From positions 377,263-441,262 of the forward strand of contig NZ_QKQS01000023.1 of assembly GCF_003226555.1 (NCBI RefSeq): a stretch of DNA of 64,000 bases. The letters run 5' to 3'. Below are positions 38,183 through 47,247 of the stretch, in pieces (positions within the stretch are counted from its first letter, which is position 1; every line of letters starts with the position of its first letter). The notes beneath the pieces are model-generated. The model saw nothing but the letters and a program-made list of their open reading frames with translations. It was not told the DNA's origin and ran no database searches. The position numbers and the translations under genes are program-made. The DNA comes from Rhodopseudomonas palustris (lineage in GTDB: Bacteria > Pseudomonadota > Alphaproteobacteria > Rhizobiales > Xanthobacteraceae).

Positions 38183-38383
38183 TTACGCGCTGATGTTCAG
38201 ATTGCCGCCCACGCCCGGGCCGACATTGGCGAGCGACGGCGAGCCGCCCTGCCCGGTGCCGAGCAGCGTCTGCACCGTGTCACGTTCCATGCGCGAAGCC
38301 GACGCTTGAATCGTTGTCGCAATCTGCATCTGCGTGCTGCTTGCCTGCATCGCGAGCGCCGCGCTGACCATGCTCATATCCAT
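38183..38383 (-). CDS. YjfB-like putative motility protein
   Basis: The 66-residue protein (MDMSMVSAALAMQASSTQMQ...) matches the small YjfB_motility family by its Met/Ala/Ser-rich helix with QMQIATTIQASASRMERDTV and a glycine-rich tail. No function is established. It has no signal peptide. ATG 38383 is preferred over the upstream frame. No flagellar gene is in the window, so the link to motility is only a family name. Confidence 0.7.
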   Translation of the reverse strand: MDMSMVSAALAMQASSTQMQIATTIQASASRMERDTVQTLLGTGQGGSPSLANVGPGVGGNLNISA

Positions 38384-38465
38384 GGGAGCAGCCTGGCAGC
38401 AAACCGTTAACAATCTGGCGCGAGGCGGCTCGCATTCGATGATATTGCTCGGCGAGCGGCCTCCT

Positions 38466-39266
38466 TCAGGCCTTTGAGCCGGCCGCTTCGCTCAGATGGA
38501 GCGCAAAGCCGGTGGCGCCCGGATCGCCGAGCCCCGGGCGCAGCTCCATCGTCGGGATCAGGTAGTCGCCGCCGTTCTGGCGCCGGTACGGAATCGGCGG
38601 CGTCTCGGCGAGCGTCCGCATCCGCTCCCGGAGCCGTTCGGCAGCGGCCTCGAATCCGGCGGAGTCGAGCCGGCCGGCCTGGTACAGCACATAAGGCGGC
38701 AATACCTCGCAGCCCGGGTAGAACAGAATGCCATGGTGGATCGGAAACAGCAGGTCGTCGATCGGCCCGTTGATGCCGCGAGGACCATAGTGCGGCTCCC
38801 AACCGCCGGTCGTGACGATCAGCATCGCGCGTTTGCCGGCAAGAACGCCCTCGCCGTAGCGATCGCCCCACCGCTTGTCGCTGTGCTCGCCGACCCCGTA
38901 AGCGAAGCCGCAGGCGAACACCCGCTCGACCCAGCCTTTCAGGATCGCCGGCATGGTGAACCACCACAGCGGGAATTGCAGGATCACGGCGTCGGCCCAG
39001 AGCAGCTTGTCGATCTCGTCGCGGACGTCCTGGGTCAGTTCGCCGGCGTCGAACGCCGCCTTGGATGCGGCGGACGGCAGCAGCCGCTCGGCGGGCGCGA
39101 GACCCGGGAAATCGGCGCGGTCGATCGCCGGCTTCCAGCCCTGGGCATAGAGGTCGGAAACCTGCATCTCGTGGCCGAGGCGCTGCAGCTCCGCGACCGC
39201 GACGTCACGGAGCGCGCCGTTCAGCGATCGCGGTTCGGGATGGGCGAATACCAGAAGGACTTTCAC
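38466..39266 (-). CDS. NAD(P)H oxidoreductase, flavodoxin-like fold (NQO1/MdaB type)
   Basis: This is a 266-residue FMN/FAD quinone reductase-like protein. The flavodoxin-type start KVLLVFAHPEPRSLNGALRD binds the flavin phosphate, and FPLWWFTMPAILKGWVERVF is the conserved block of the family. YGPRGINGPIDDLLFPIHHGILFYPG completes the cofactor pocket. The chosen start is ATG 39266. It is divergent from a LysR-type regulator across 94 bp, which probably controls it; such pairs often respond to quinones or electrophiles. Confidence 0.9.
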   Translation of the reverse strand: MKVLLVFAHPEPRSLNGALRDVAVAELQRLGHEMQVSDLYAQGWKPAIDRADFPGLAPAERLLPSAASKAAFDAGELTQDVRDEIDKLLWADAVILQFPLWWFTMPAILKGWVERVFACGFAYGVGEHSDKRWGDRYGEGVLAGKRAMLIVTTGGWEPHYGPRGINGPIDDLLFPIHHGILFYPGCEVLPPYVLYQAGRLDSAGFEAAAERLRERMRTLAETPPIPYRRQNGGDYLIPTMELRPGLGDPGATGFALHLSEAAGSKA

Positions 39267-39360
39267 GGGTCAGGCTCCCTGCAGTGATGACGAGCCCTGC
39301 TGGTAGACCTGCGGTGACTATTCCAGTAGCCGCCGATTATCGATATGATTATTCCGGGAA

Positions 39361-40275
39361 ATGGATAGATCAGCGATCACGATCGAGCGCATTCGCACCT
39401 TCGTTCGCATTGCCGAGCGGGGCAGCCTCTCGGCGGTCGCCCGCGACCTCAATGTCGGCCAGTCCACCGTCACCCGGCAGTTGCAGGAGCTCGAGGCCGC
39501 GGTCGGCGCGCCGCTGCTGAGCCGCACCACCCGCCGGGTGACGCTCACCGAAGAAGGCAGTCGCTATTACGCCCGCTGCGTCCAGATCCTCAGACTGATC
39601 GAACAGGCTGGCGACGAGGCGCTCGGCGCCTCCGGAGCCCCGGCCGGCACAATTCGGATCACCTGCACGGCCTCGTTCGGCGTGCTGCATGCCAGCCGGC
39701 TGATCTTCGCGTTCCAGGATCGCTATCCGGACATCGGAATCGATTTCGGCCTCACCGACCAGCGCCTCGATCTGGTTCGCGAAGGAGTCGACCTGGCGAT
39801 CCGGCTGGCGCCGCTCACCGACAGTTCGCTGAAGTTGCGCACGCTCGGCCACAGCCAGCGCCTGCTGGTAGCCTCGCCGGACTATCTGTCGGGTCACGGC
39901 AGACCAACGATCCCATCGGATCTGTCCCGGCATCAGGGCATTCGCATGGTGAATGTTGCCGGCAGCGATCTGCTGATCCTGCAGGGACCGGAGCAGGAGA
40001 CCCATCGGGTGCCGTTCGGCGGCCGGCTCAGGGTCGATCACGGGCTGGCGGCCCGCGAGGCGATGCTTGCCGGGCGCGGCATCGCCGCCACTCATCGCTG
40101 GCTGGTCGATGATCTGCTGGCCGCAGGCAGGCTCGAAGTCATCCTGCCGGAGTATCGATTGTCGCCGGTGCCGCTCAATCTGTTGATCGTGCCCGAGCGC
40201 GCCGGGATCGCGCGCGTCCGGCTCTTGATCGACTTCCTGGCCGAGCAGATCCGGACCGTGCCGGGGGTCGCGTGA
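39361..40275 (+). CDS. LysR-family transcriptional regulator
   Basis: The 304-residue protein has a winged helix at about 5-65 (ERIRTFVRIAERGSLSAVARDL, then VGQSTVTRQLQELEAAVGAPL) and a periplasmic-binding-like effector domain (about 95-300). It resembles the CrgA/DsdC-like subgroup by ASFGVLHASRLIFAFQDRYPDI. It is divergent from the NAD(P)H oxidoreductase gene. The gap contains the AT-rich palindrome TATCGATA (within 39333-39352), a candidate operator. The inducer is unknown. Confidence 0.9.
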   Translation: MDRSAITIERIRTFVRIAERGSLSAVARDLNVGQSTVTRQLQELEAAVGAPLLSRTTRRVTLTEEGSRYYARCVQILRLIEQAGDEALGASGAPAGTIRITCTASFGVLHASRLIFAFQDRYPDIGIDFGLTDQRLDLVREGVDLAIRLAPLTDSSLKLRTLGHSQRLLVASPDYLSGHGRPTIPSDLSRHQGIRMVNVAGSDLLILQGPEQETHRVPFGGRLRVDHGLAAREAMLAGRGIAATHRWLVDDLLAAGRLEVILPEYRLSPVPLNLLIVPERAGIARVRLLIDFLAEQIRTVPGVA

Positions 40276-40281
40276 GCGCGC

Positions 40282-41163
40282 TCAGCGTGTCGGGACCGGC
40301 TTGTCGCCGCGGTAGTCGTAGAAGCCGCGGCTCGTCTTGCGGCCGAGCCAGCCGGCTTCGACGTATTTCACCAGCAGCGGGCACGGCCGATACTTGGAAT
40401 CGGCGAGGCCCTCGTGCAGCACCTGCATGATCGACAGGCAGGTATCGAGGCCGATGAAATCGGCCAGCTCCAGCGGGCCCATCGGATGATGTGCGCCGAG
40501 CTTCATCGCCATGTCGATGGCTTCGACGTTGCCGACGCCTTCGTACAGCGTGTAGATCGCCTCGTTGATCATCGGCAGCAGGATGCGGTTGACGATGAAC
40601 GCCGGGAAATCCTCCGACACCGCGATCTGCTTGCCGAGCTTGGAGACGAACGCCTTCGAGGTCTCGAAGGTGGCGTCGTCGGTGGCAATGCCGCGGATCA
40701 GCTCGACCAGCTCCATCACCGGCACGGGATTCATGAAGTGAATGCCGATGAAGCGCTCCGGCCGATCGGTCGAGGCGGCCAGACGGGTGATCGAGATCGA
40801 CGAGGTGTTCGAGGCGACGATCGCCTCCGGCTTCAGCGCCGCACACAGCTCGTGGAAAATCTTGCGCTTGGTCTCTTCCTTCTCGACCGCGGTCTCGATC
40901 ACGAGGTCGCAATCGGCCAGCCCGTCGAGCTTCTCGGTCGCGGTGATCCGCGCCAGCGCAGCCTTGCGGGCGTCTTCGGTGATCAGCTTCTTGGCGATCT
41001 GACGGGAGAGGTTACCGTTGATGGTGGCCATCGCCGATTTCAACCGGTCGGCGGAAACATCGTTCAGGATCACGTCGAACCCGCCGAGGGCGACCACGTG
41101 GGCGATGCCGTTGCCCATCTGTCCCGCGCCGATTACGCCGACTTTTTTGATTGCTGCCGCCAT
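40282..41163 (-). CDS. hbd: 3-hydroxybutyryl-CoA dehydrogenase
   Basis: The enzyme oxidises or reduces 3-hydroxyacyl-CoA with NAD(P). It has 293 residues. The Rossmann motif GVIGAGQMGNGIAH is at about 8-21, the catalytic histidine is in GIHFMNPVPVMELVE (about 140), and NRILLPMINEAIYTLYEGV lies in the C-terminal helical domain. ATG 41163 has GAGAAGAGAG upstream. It lies downstream of etfBA on the same strand, separated by a strong hairpin, which links it to beta-oxidation, butyrate or polyhydroxybutyrate metabolism. Confidence 0.93.
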   Translation of the reverse strand: MAAAIKKVGVIGAGQMGNGIAHVVALGGFDVILNDVSADRLKSAMATINGNLSRQIAKKLITEDARKAALARITATEKLDGLADCDLVIETAVEKEETKRKIFHELCAALKPEAIVASNTSSISITRLAASTDRPERFIGIHFMNPVPVMELVELIRGIATDDATFETSKAFVSKLGKQIAVSEDFPAFIVNRILLPMINEAIYTLYEGVGNVEAIDMAMKLGAHHPMGPLELADFIGLDTCLSIMQVLHEGLADSKYRPCPLLVKYVEAGWLGRKTSRGFYDYRGDKPVPTR

Positions 41164-41285
41164 CTCTCTTCTCGTTCGGAGCACAGCCGCGTTGCGCGGC
41201 CGATGCATCTTCGCACATTCCCGCGCCGCTGTCCGTGTCTCAGCGCCCCGGACAGTTAGCCGGCTAACGCTTAAGGCTTCTGCAA

Positions 41286-41312
41286 CGAACCCGGCCCGGG
41301 GGGCCGGGTTCG
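41286..41312. terminator. Strong hairpin downstream of etfA
   Basis: CGAACCCGGCCC and GGGCCGGGTTCG form a perfect 12-bp stem with loop GGG, 18 bp after the etfA stop (minus strand). There is no U-tract, so it could end transcription with Rho or protect the mRNA. Confidence 0.6.
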
Positions 41313-41329
41313 TCCGCCCGCGAAGGCGT

Positions 41330-42274
41330 TTACTTGCCGAGCTTGCCGAGCTCTTCGGTCAGCTCAGGAACCGCTTGGTAGAGGTCGGCGACCAGGCCGT
41401 AATCGGCGACCTGGAAGATCGGCGCGTCTTCGTCCTTGTTGATCGCGACGATCACCTTGGAGTCCTTCATGCCGGCGAGATGCTGGATTGCGCCGGAAAT
41501 GCCGATCGCAATGTACAGCTCCGGCGCCACGACCTTGCCGGTCTGGCCGACCTGCCAGTCGTTCGGCGCGTAGCCGGCATCGACCGCGGCGCGCGAGGCG
41601 CCGACACCGGCGCCGAGCTTGTCGGCGAGCGGCTCGATGTACTTGGTGAAGTTCTCGCGGCTCTGCATCGCACGGCCGCCCGACACGATGATCTTGGCCG
41701 ACGACAGTTCGGGACGATCGCTCTTGGCGACCTCCTCGCCGACGAAGCTCGACAGGCCCGGATCTTCCGCCGCCGCGACGGTTTCGACCGCCGCGCTGCC
41801 GCCCTCGCCCGTCGCCTGGAAGGTCGATGTGCGGACGGTGATGACCTTCTTGGCGTCCTTCGACTTCACGGTCTGGATCGCGTTGCCGGCGTAGATCGGA
41901 CGCTCGAAGGTATCGGGGGCGACCACCTTGATGATCTCCGACACCTGCATCACGTCGAGCAGTGCGGCGACGCGCGGCATCACGTTCTTGAACCGCGAGG
42001 TCGCCGGGGCGACGATCGCGTCGTAGCTGCCGGCGAGCGAAACGATCAGCGCGGCCAGCGGCTCGGCGAGATCGTGCTCATAGGCGGGCGCTTCGGCGAG
42101 CAGCACCTTGGCGGCACCCTGCAGCTTGGCGGCCGCGTCGGCGGCAGCCTTGCAGCCCTGGCCGGCAACCAGCACATGCACCTCTCCGCCGAGCGCGGCG
42201 GCGGCGGTCATCGCCTTGTTGGTGGCGTCCTTGAGCTGAGCGTTGTCGTGTTCGGCAATCAGCAGCGTGGCCAT
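41330..42274 (-). CDS. etfA: Electron transfer flavoprotein, alpha subunit
   Basis: ETF carries electrons from acyl-CoA dehydrogenases to ETF:quinone oxidoreductase. This 314-residue alpha subunit contains the FAD-binding C-terminal block [20 protein letters not shown] (about 250-270) and ends [20 protein letters not shown], the family signature. Its first codon overlaps the last base of the etfB stop (TGATG), so the subunits are coupled. Confidence 0.96.
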   Translation of the reverse strand: MATLLIAEHDNAQLKDATNKAMTAAAALGGEVHVLVAGQGCKAAADAAAKLQGAAKVLLAEAPAYEHDLAEPLAALIVSLAGSYDAIVAPATSRFKNVMPRVAALLDVMQVSEIIKVVAPDTFERPIYAGNAIQTVKSKDAKKVITVRTSTFQATGEGGSAAVETVAAAEDPGLSSFVGEEVAKSDRPELSSAKIIVSGGRAMQSRENFTKYIEPLADKLGAGVGASRAAVDAGYAPNDWQVGQTGKVVAPELYIAIGISGAIQHLAGMKDSKVIVAINKDEDAPIFQVADYGLVADLYQAVPELTEELGKLGK

Positions 42275-43023
42275 CAGATAACACCCGCTTCGTTCTTGAG
42301 CTTCGAGACCAGTTCAGCGACGTCCTTGACCTTGACGCCGGCCTTGCGGCCGCCCGGCTCGACGGTCTTCAGAACTTCGAGGCGCGGCGAAACGTCGACG
42401 CCGTAGTCGGCCGCGGTCTTCTCCGCGATCGGCTTCTTCTTGGCCTTCATGATGTTCGGCAGGCTGGCGTAGCGCGGTTCGTTGAGCCGCAGATCGGTGG
42501 TGACGATCGCCGGGCCCTTCAGCTTGACGGTCTGCGAACCACCGTCGACTTCACGCGCCACGGTGAAGTCGGAGCCGTCGACTTCGAGCTTCGAGGCAAA
42601 GGTCGCCTGCGCCCAGCCGAGCAGCGCGGCCAGCATCTGACCGGTCTGGTTGCTGTCGTCGTCGATCGCCTGCTTGCCGAGAATGATCAGTCCCGGCTGC
42701 TCCTCTTCGGCGACGCCCTTGAGGATCTTGGCGACCGCCAGCGGTTCGACCACGCCGTCGACCTTGACCAGGATGCCGCGATCGGCGCCCATGGCGAGGC
42801 CGGTGCGCAGAGTTTCCGACGCCTGCGCCGGCCCGATCGAGACCACGACGACTTCGGTCGCCTTGCCGGCCTCTTTGAGACGCAGCGCTTCTTCGACGGC
42901 GATCTCGTCGAACGGATTCATCGACATCTTGACGTTGGCGAGTTCAACGCCCGACCCGTCGCTCTTGACGCGGATCTTGACGTTGTAGTCGACCACGCGC
43001 TTGACCGGCACCAGAACCTTCAT
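42274..43023 (-). CDS. etfB: Electron transfer flavoprotein, beta subunit
   Basis: The 249-residue beta subunit binds AMP and docks with EtfA. The start [20 protein letters not shown] and the signature block [20 protein letters not shown] are diagnostic. [20 protein letters not shown] (about 128-147) is the conserved central motif. It is the first gene of the etfBA pair, with a 105-bp upstream gap that separates it from the cobalamin adenosyltransferase gene. Ordinary, non-bifurcating ETF is most likely; no fix or bcd partner is near. Confidence 0.96.
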   Translation of the reverse strand: MKVLVPVKRVVDYNVKIRVKSDGSGVELANVKMSMNPFDEIAVEEALRLKEAGKATEVVVVSIGPAQASETLRTGLAMGADRGILVKVDGVVEPLAVAKILKGVAEEEQPGLIILGKQAIDDDSNQTGQMLAALLGWAQATFASKLEVDGSDFTVAREVDGGSQTVKLKGPAIVTTDLRLNEPRYASLPNIMKAKKKPIAEKTAADYGVDVSPRLEVLKTVEPGGRKAGVKVKDVAELVSKLKNEAGVI

Positions 43024-43128
43024 CGATCCTCTTTCGTGTTGCGGTGGGTAATCTTTAGTTGTGGCGGCGGAACCTAAAGCCCCTCCTAACCGGGGTCAAC
43101 GCGGCAAAGCCAAAAACCGCCTTGTTCC

Positions 43129-43701
43129 CTAGCGGTTCTGGCCCGGCACCCAAAGCACGTCGCGGGCGCCGCCATCGTTCGCCAGGCGAGCGGCGACAAA
43201 CAGGAAGTCCGACAACCGGTTGACGTACTGGACAGCCGCAGGGGTGATCCTCTCGCCAGGCCGGGTTCCGAGCTCCACCATCGCACGTTCCGCACGGCGG
43301 CATATCGTTCGCGCCACGTGTAGGTAAGCGGCTGCCGGCTTACCGCCGGGCAGGACAAAAGACGTCAGAGGAGCGAGGCGCTCGTTAAGCTGATCGATGT
43401 CGCGCTCCAGCCGCTCGACCTGGCTCGACAGGACGCGCAGCCGTTCGGCCTTGCCCTCCCGCTCGGGAACCGCAAGATCGGCACCGAGGTCGAACAGATC
43501 GTTCTGAATACGTCCGATCATGGCGTCGAGTTCCGGCAGTTCGGACAAATGCAGCCGCACGACGCCGAGCGCAGCGTTGGTTTCGTCGACGGTGCCGTAG
43601 GCCGCGATCCGCGGGTCGTATTTCGGCCGCCGCTCGCCGCTGCCGAGGGCGGTGGTGCCGTCGTCGCCGGTGCGGGTATAGATTCGATTGAGCACGACCA
43701 T
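43129..43701 (-). CDS. Cob(I)alamin adenosyltransferase, PduO type
   Basis: The enzyme makes adenosylcobalamin from ATP and cob(I)alamin. The 190-residue protein has the ATP-binding N-terminus RIYTRTGDDGTTALGSGERR (about 6-25), then DETNAALG, and the helix RTICRRAERAMVEL (about 130-143) with the conserved Arg/Glu residues. The C-terminal YVNRLSDFLFVAARLAN is also typical. It lies between the twin-helix membrane protein gene and etfB on one strand. Confidence 0.93.
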   Translation of the reverse strand: MVVLNRIYTRTGDDGTTALGSGERRPKYDPRIAAYGTVDETNAALGVVRLHLSELPELDAMIGRIQNDLFDLGADLAVPEREGKAERLRVLSSQVERLERDIDQLNERLAPLTSFVLPGGKPAAAYLHVARTICRRAERAMVELGTRPGERITPAAVQYVNRLSDFLFVAARLANDGGARDVLWVPGQNR

Positions 43702-43770
43702 TGCGCGGGATTCCTGCTGCGGAAGATCCTGTGAAGCCGGGAGTTTGATGCGCCGGGGCTTGGTGGGCAG

Positions 43771-43965
43771 CTAACGGCCCAGCGCCCAGATCGCAAGCAT
43801 GGTGATGACGATGGCGACGAATTGCAGCAACACCCGCCAGCGCATCAGGGTCTGCGACCGGTTCGGCGAGCCGCCCCGCATCATGTTGATCAGACCGAGC
43901 ATGAGCACCAGCGCGACGGCGCAGAGCGCGGCCGGCAGGGCGATTGAACTCAGAAAGGTTGCCAT
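43771..43965 (-). CDS. Twin-transmembrane-helix small protein (HIG1-like)
   Basis: The 64-residue protein has two hydrophobic helices (about 8-28 and 45-62) joined by a basic hairpin MMRGGSPNRSQTLMRWRV. This pattern matches the small twin-helix/HIG1-like proteins found upstream of cobalamin adenosyltransferase in Rhizobiales. Mitochondrial HIG1 proteins tune respiratory complexes, but no function is shown for this bacterial group. Confidence 0.82.
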   Translation of the reverse strand: MATFLSSIALPAALCAVALVLMLGLINMMRGGSPNRSQTLMRWRVLLQFVAIVITMLAIWALGR

Positions 43966-44103
43966 CTAGGTTTCATAACACCGCTCCTGATCTTGCGCTA
44001 TCCCTGTGGCGGCGCTGGGCGCAACGATCTCGGGTGGAGCCGGTTAGTATCCGATGCTAAGATTTTGCCACCCCGCCGGCAGCAACTCCTGACAAGGTGA
44101 CCC

Positions 44104-44997
44104 GTGAGGCAGATCCGCTACGCCTATGCGGTCACAGTCGATGCGCTGTATACGTTCCTGGCCGATGACGGGTGGGCGATCGCCAGCCACATCGCGCTGT
44201 CGACCCTGATGGCGCTGTTTCCATTCCTGATCGTGCTGACGTCGCTGGCCGGTTTCGTCGGCTCCCGCGAGCTCGCCGACCGCGCAGCCGAACTGCTGCT
44301 CGACGTCTGGCCGGCCCAGGTGGCGAGCACGCTGTCGGGCGAAATCCACGACGTGCTGACCACCACCCGCGGCGGCATTCTGACGGTCGGCCTGCTGCTG
44401 GCCCTGTACTTCGCCTCCAACGGCGTCGAGAGCCTACGGGTCGGGCTCAACCGCGCCTATGCGGTGATCGAGCCGCGGCCGTGGTATCTGCTCCGACTGG
44501 AGTCGATCGGCTACACCCTGGTGGCGGCGTTCACCGCGCTGGCAATGGGGTTCCTGATCGTGCTGGGACCATTGATCCTCGCAACCGCAAGGCGCTACGT
44601 GCCTTTGCTGGTCCAAGACAACGAGATGCTGCTGACGATCGCCCGCTACGGCATCGCGATCACCGCGCTCACCGTGGCGCTGCTCCTGCTGCACGCCTAC
44701 CTTCCGGCGGGGCGGCGTTCGTTCAGGCAGATCCTGCCGGGCATCATCTTCACCATCGCGGCTTCGCTGATCTCCGGCATCGCGTTCGGCATGTATCTGG
44801 CGCGGTTCGCCAACAACTACGTGTCGATGTATGCGGGGCTCGCCTCGGTGATCATCGCGCTGGTGTTTCTGTATTTCATCGCCGCGATCTTCGTGTTCGG
44901 CGGCGAATTGAATGCCGCAATCATCAAGTCGCGATTGCCGGAGGGGACGACACTGCAAGAAGCGCAGTTGCGAGAGCCCGGGGCGAAACCGGCTTGA
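44104..44997 (+). CDS. YihY/BrkB family inner-membrane protein
   Basis: The 297-residue protein has about six membrane helices, with family blocks DDGWAIASHIALSTLMALFPF (about 21-41), ASNGVESLRVGLNRAYAVIEPR (about 103-125) and FRQILPGIIFTIAASL. These match YihY/BrkB proteins, formerly called ribonuclease BN in error. A lipid or other small-molecule transport role is suspected, without proof. GTG 44104 opens the family homology. Its last 74 bp overlap the end of the convergent kinase gene. Confidence 0.9.
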   Translation: MRQIRYAYAVTVDALYTFLADDGWAIASHIALSTLMALFPFLIVLTSLAGFVGSRELADRAAELLLDVWPAQVASTLSGEIHDVLTTTRGGILTVGLLLALYFASNGVESLRVGLNRAYAVIEPRPWYLLRLESIGYTLVAAFTALAMGFLIVLGPLILATARRYVPLLVQDNEMLLTIARYGIAITALTVALLLLHAYLPAGRRSFRQILPGIIFTIAASLISGIAFGMYLARFANNYVSMYAGLASVIIALVFLYFIAAIFVFGGELNAAIIKSRLPEGTTLQEAQLREPGAKPA

Positions 44998-46141
44998 GCA
45001 GGAAGCCGCCGGCTCCCGCCTTGCGCGCCGCAACCTCGTCCTGATCGCGCCCCGATACGCCGATGATCGGGATCGTACCAAGCGGCGGCGGCAGCGACCG
45101 GATCCGTCCGATCGCCTCGATGCCGCTGATCCCCGGCAGCACCATATCCATCAGCACCGCATCGAACTCGCCCTTCGTCAGGCGCTCCGGAACCGCCTCG
45201 CCGCTGCCGACAAATTCGCAGGCATGGCCGAGCTCGGTGAGGATCGCGTTCAGCACCACGCGCCCGAACGGATTGTCCTCGACGCTGAGGATCCGCAGCC
45301 GGCCACCTCCGGTGGCGCGGATCGCGCCGTCCGGCGTCGTCATCTGCGGCGGCTTGGCTCGCTCCAGCGTCACCGTCAGGGTGAACAAGGTGCCGCCGCG
45401 CGGTCGCGGCGCCACGGTCACGTCGCCGCCGAGCGCCCGGGCAATTTGCCGCACCGACGACAACCCGAGGCCGGCGCCACCGAACCGAGCGGCGATGCCG
45501 ACGTTAGCCTGCGAAAACGGCCGGAATAGCCGTTTGACCTCGGCGAGCGACAGGCCGATTCCGCTGTCGGACACCGCGAAGGACACCTGCGCCTTGCCGC
45601 GCCCTGCCGCAGCCGCTGAAACCTTCAGCGCGACATCCCCGCGCTCGGTGAACTTCACCGCGTTGTCGATCAGGTTTTCCAACGCGGCGCGCAGCCGCAC
45701 GGCGTCGCCGATCACGAAGGCCGGCAGCCGCGACGAGATCGTCACCGTGGCGTGCAATCCTTTGGCGGCGGCGCGGCCGGACAGCGAATCGCCGGCATGG
45801 CGGGCCAGCGCCCGCAGATCGAAGAACTCCGAGCGCAGACCGAGCCCGGTGGTGCCGAGCCGGGCGGCATCCACGAACAAGGTGGCGAGGCCGGATAGGT
45901 GCTCGGCGCCGGCCTTGATGGTGTCGACCCAGCGCCGTTCGCGCTCGCCGAGATCGGAGGTCGCCAGCAATTCGCTGACCGCCAGGATCCCGGTGAGCGG
46001 GGTGCGGACCTCGTGCGCGAAGGTCGCCAGCACGGTCTCGATCATGCCGGAGGCGGCCGGCTTCTTGCGACGGACGCGTTTCGGCAGCGTCCGCTTGACC
46101 TGCGTCCGCCCGCTGCGCAACGCGCGCGATTTCACCGCCAT
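44924..46141 (-). CDS. Soluble hybrid histidine kinase/response regulator
   Basis: The 405-residue protein begins with a basic tail (KSRALRSGRTQVKRTLPKRVRRKK), then a dimerisation/phospho-acceptor helix with TFAHEVRTPLTGI (His near 42). The ATPase domain has RAALENLIDNAVKF, SDSGIGLSLAE and FGGAGLGLSSVRQIA. A C-terminal receiver starts near 280 with SVEDNPFGR and has its phospho-acceptor Asp in DAVLMDMVLPGISG. There is no membrane segment or PAS/GAF sensor domain, so the input is unknown. ATG 46141 has GGGGGA upstream. The 3' end overlaps the brkB-like gene in antisense. Confidence 0.9.
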   Translation of the reverse strand: MAVKSRALRSGRTQVKRTLPKRVRRKKPAASGMIETVLATFAHEVRTPLTGILAVSELLATSDLGERERRWVDTIKAGAEHLSGLATLFVDAARLGTTGLGLRSEFFDLRALARHAGDSLSGRAAAKGLHATVTISSRLPAFVIGDAVRLRAALENLIDNAVKFTERGDVALKVSAAAAGRGKAQVSFAVSDSGIGLSLAEVKRLFRPFSQANVGIAARFGGAGLGLSSVRQIARALGGDVTVAPRPRGGTLFTLTVTLERAKPPQMTTPDGAIRATGGGRLRILSVEDNPFGRVVLNAILTELGHACEFVGSGEAVPERLTKGEFDAVLMDMVLPGISGIEAIGRIRSLPPPLGTIPIIGVSGRDQDEVAARKAGAGGFLLKPVSPRALATALLAVSSPPAIAT

Positions 46142-46243
46142 GTGTCCCCCGAGCCGTCCCGGCGACAATGCCACGTCCGAGGCCGCCGAGTCACGCCGCC
46201 ACGCCCTGTTCCGATGGCCCCGAACGGCTGCATCAGGCGGCAC

Positions 46244-47125
46244 TCAATCGGCAGCGGCAAGCCCCACCATCGTTCGGATCTCCATCGGCGAGGTCCCGCC
46301 GGCGCGCAACTCCCGCAAGCCGGTGGCCCCGGTCGATTTCGACAGCTTGTGTCCCTCTGCGTCGCGGACGAGTTCGTGGTGGCGATACACCGGCGCGGGC
46401 AGGCCGAGCAGATGCTGCAGCAGCCGGTGCACCGAGGTCGACCAGAACAGGTCGGCGCCGCGCACCACCTCGGTGACGCCTTGCAGGGTGTCGTCGATCA
46501 CCACCGACAGGTGATAGCTGGTCGGGGTTTCCTTGCGCGCGATGATCACATCGCCCCACGTCTCCGGCCGCGCCACGATGCTGCCGGTTTCGCCGTCCGG
46601 TCCTTTGCCGAGTTCCTGCCAGCTCAACTCGCCGGCCAGCGCGATCGCGGCCGCCATGTCCAGCCGCAGCGCGTAGGGCACGCCGGCGGCGATCAGCTCG
46701 GCGCGCTTGTTCGCCGAGAGCTCTTTGCCGATCCCCGGATACAGCGGCGCACCGTCGGGATCGCGCGGCCACGGCGCCACCGTTTCCTTCTCGGCGACCA
46801 GCCGGGCGATCTCGGCGCGGCTTTCGAAGGCCGGATAGATCAGCCCGTTCGCGGATAGCCGCGCGACCGCCTCGCGGTAGACCTTGAGATGATCCGACTG
46901 TCGCCGCACCTCGCCGTCCCAGCCGATGCCGAGCCAGGACAGATCTTCGTAGATCGCCTGTTCGAACTCCGGCCGGCAACGGGTGCGGTCGATGTCCTCG
47001 ATCCGCAGCAGCATCCGGCCGCCGCTCGCTCGCGCCAGATCGGCATTCAGCAGCGCCGAATACGCGTGGCCGAGATGCAGATAGCCATTCGGGCTCGGGG
47101 CAAATCGGAAAACGGGTGGCGGCAT
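46244..47125 (-). CDS. gluQ: Glutamyl-Q tRNA(Asp) synthetase
   Basis: GluQRS attaches glutamate to queuosine in the anticodon of tRNA(Asp). It has 293 residues: the catalytic half of GluRS without the anticodon-binding part. The HIGH motif is FAPSPNGYLHLGHAYSALLN (about 6-25), RIEDIDRTRC follows, and the KMSKS variant is HKLSKST (about 261). The zinc-binding cysteines found in E. coli YadB (CTC region) appear as YPAFESRAEI, with no cysteine. AGGGG precedes ATG 47125. It is divergent from the glycosylase gene. Confidence 0.92.
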   Translation of the reverse strand: MPPPVFRFAPSPNGYLHLGHAYSALLNADLARASGGRMLLRIEDIDRTRCRPEFEQAIYEDLSWLGIGWDGEVRRQSDHLKVYREAVARLSANGLIYPAFESRAEIARLVAEKETVAPWPRDPDGAPLYPGIGKELSANKRAELIAAGVPYALRLDMAAAIALAGELSWQELGKGPDGETGSIVARPETWGDVIIARKETPTSYHLSVVIDDTLQGVTEVVRGADLFWSTSVHRLLQHLLGLPAPVYRHHELVRDAEGHKLSKSTGATGLRELRAGGTSPMEIRTMVGLAAAD

Positions 47126-47135
47126 TGAACCCCTG

Positions 47136-47227
47136 ACGTCATTGCCGGACTTGATCCGGCAATCCATCGGATGAGAGACTCTTTTACGATAGCGGATGGA
47201 TGCGCGGGTCAAGGCCCGCGCATGACG
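47136..47227. repeat. Palindromic intergenic element (GTCATTGCCGGAC...GCATGACG type)
   Basis: TTGCCGGA CTTGA TCCGGCAA forms one hairpin and GCGCGGGTCAAGGCCCGCGC a second; outer ends GACGTCATTG and GCATGACG and inner ends CCATCGGAT and GCGGATGGAT also pair in part. It differs from the two main repeat families and fills the gap between divergent genes. Confidence 0.75.
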
Positions 47228-47247
47228 CCGGAAAGCCGAACCACCTG

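Noticed and set aside
39333-39352. Definite LysR operator between the regulator and oxidoreductase genes
   Set aside because: TATCGATA is palindromic and well placed, but no clear T-N11-A motif is visible and the site is too short to call as a separate feature.
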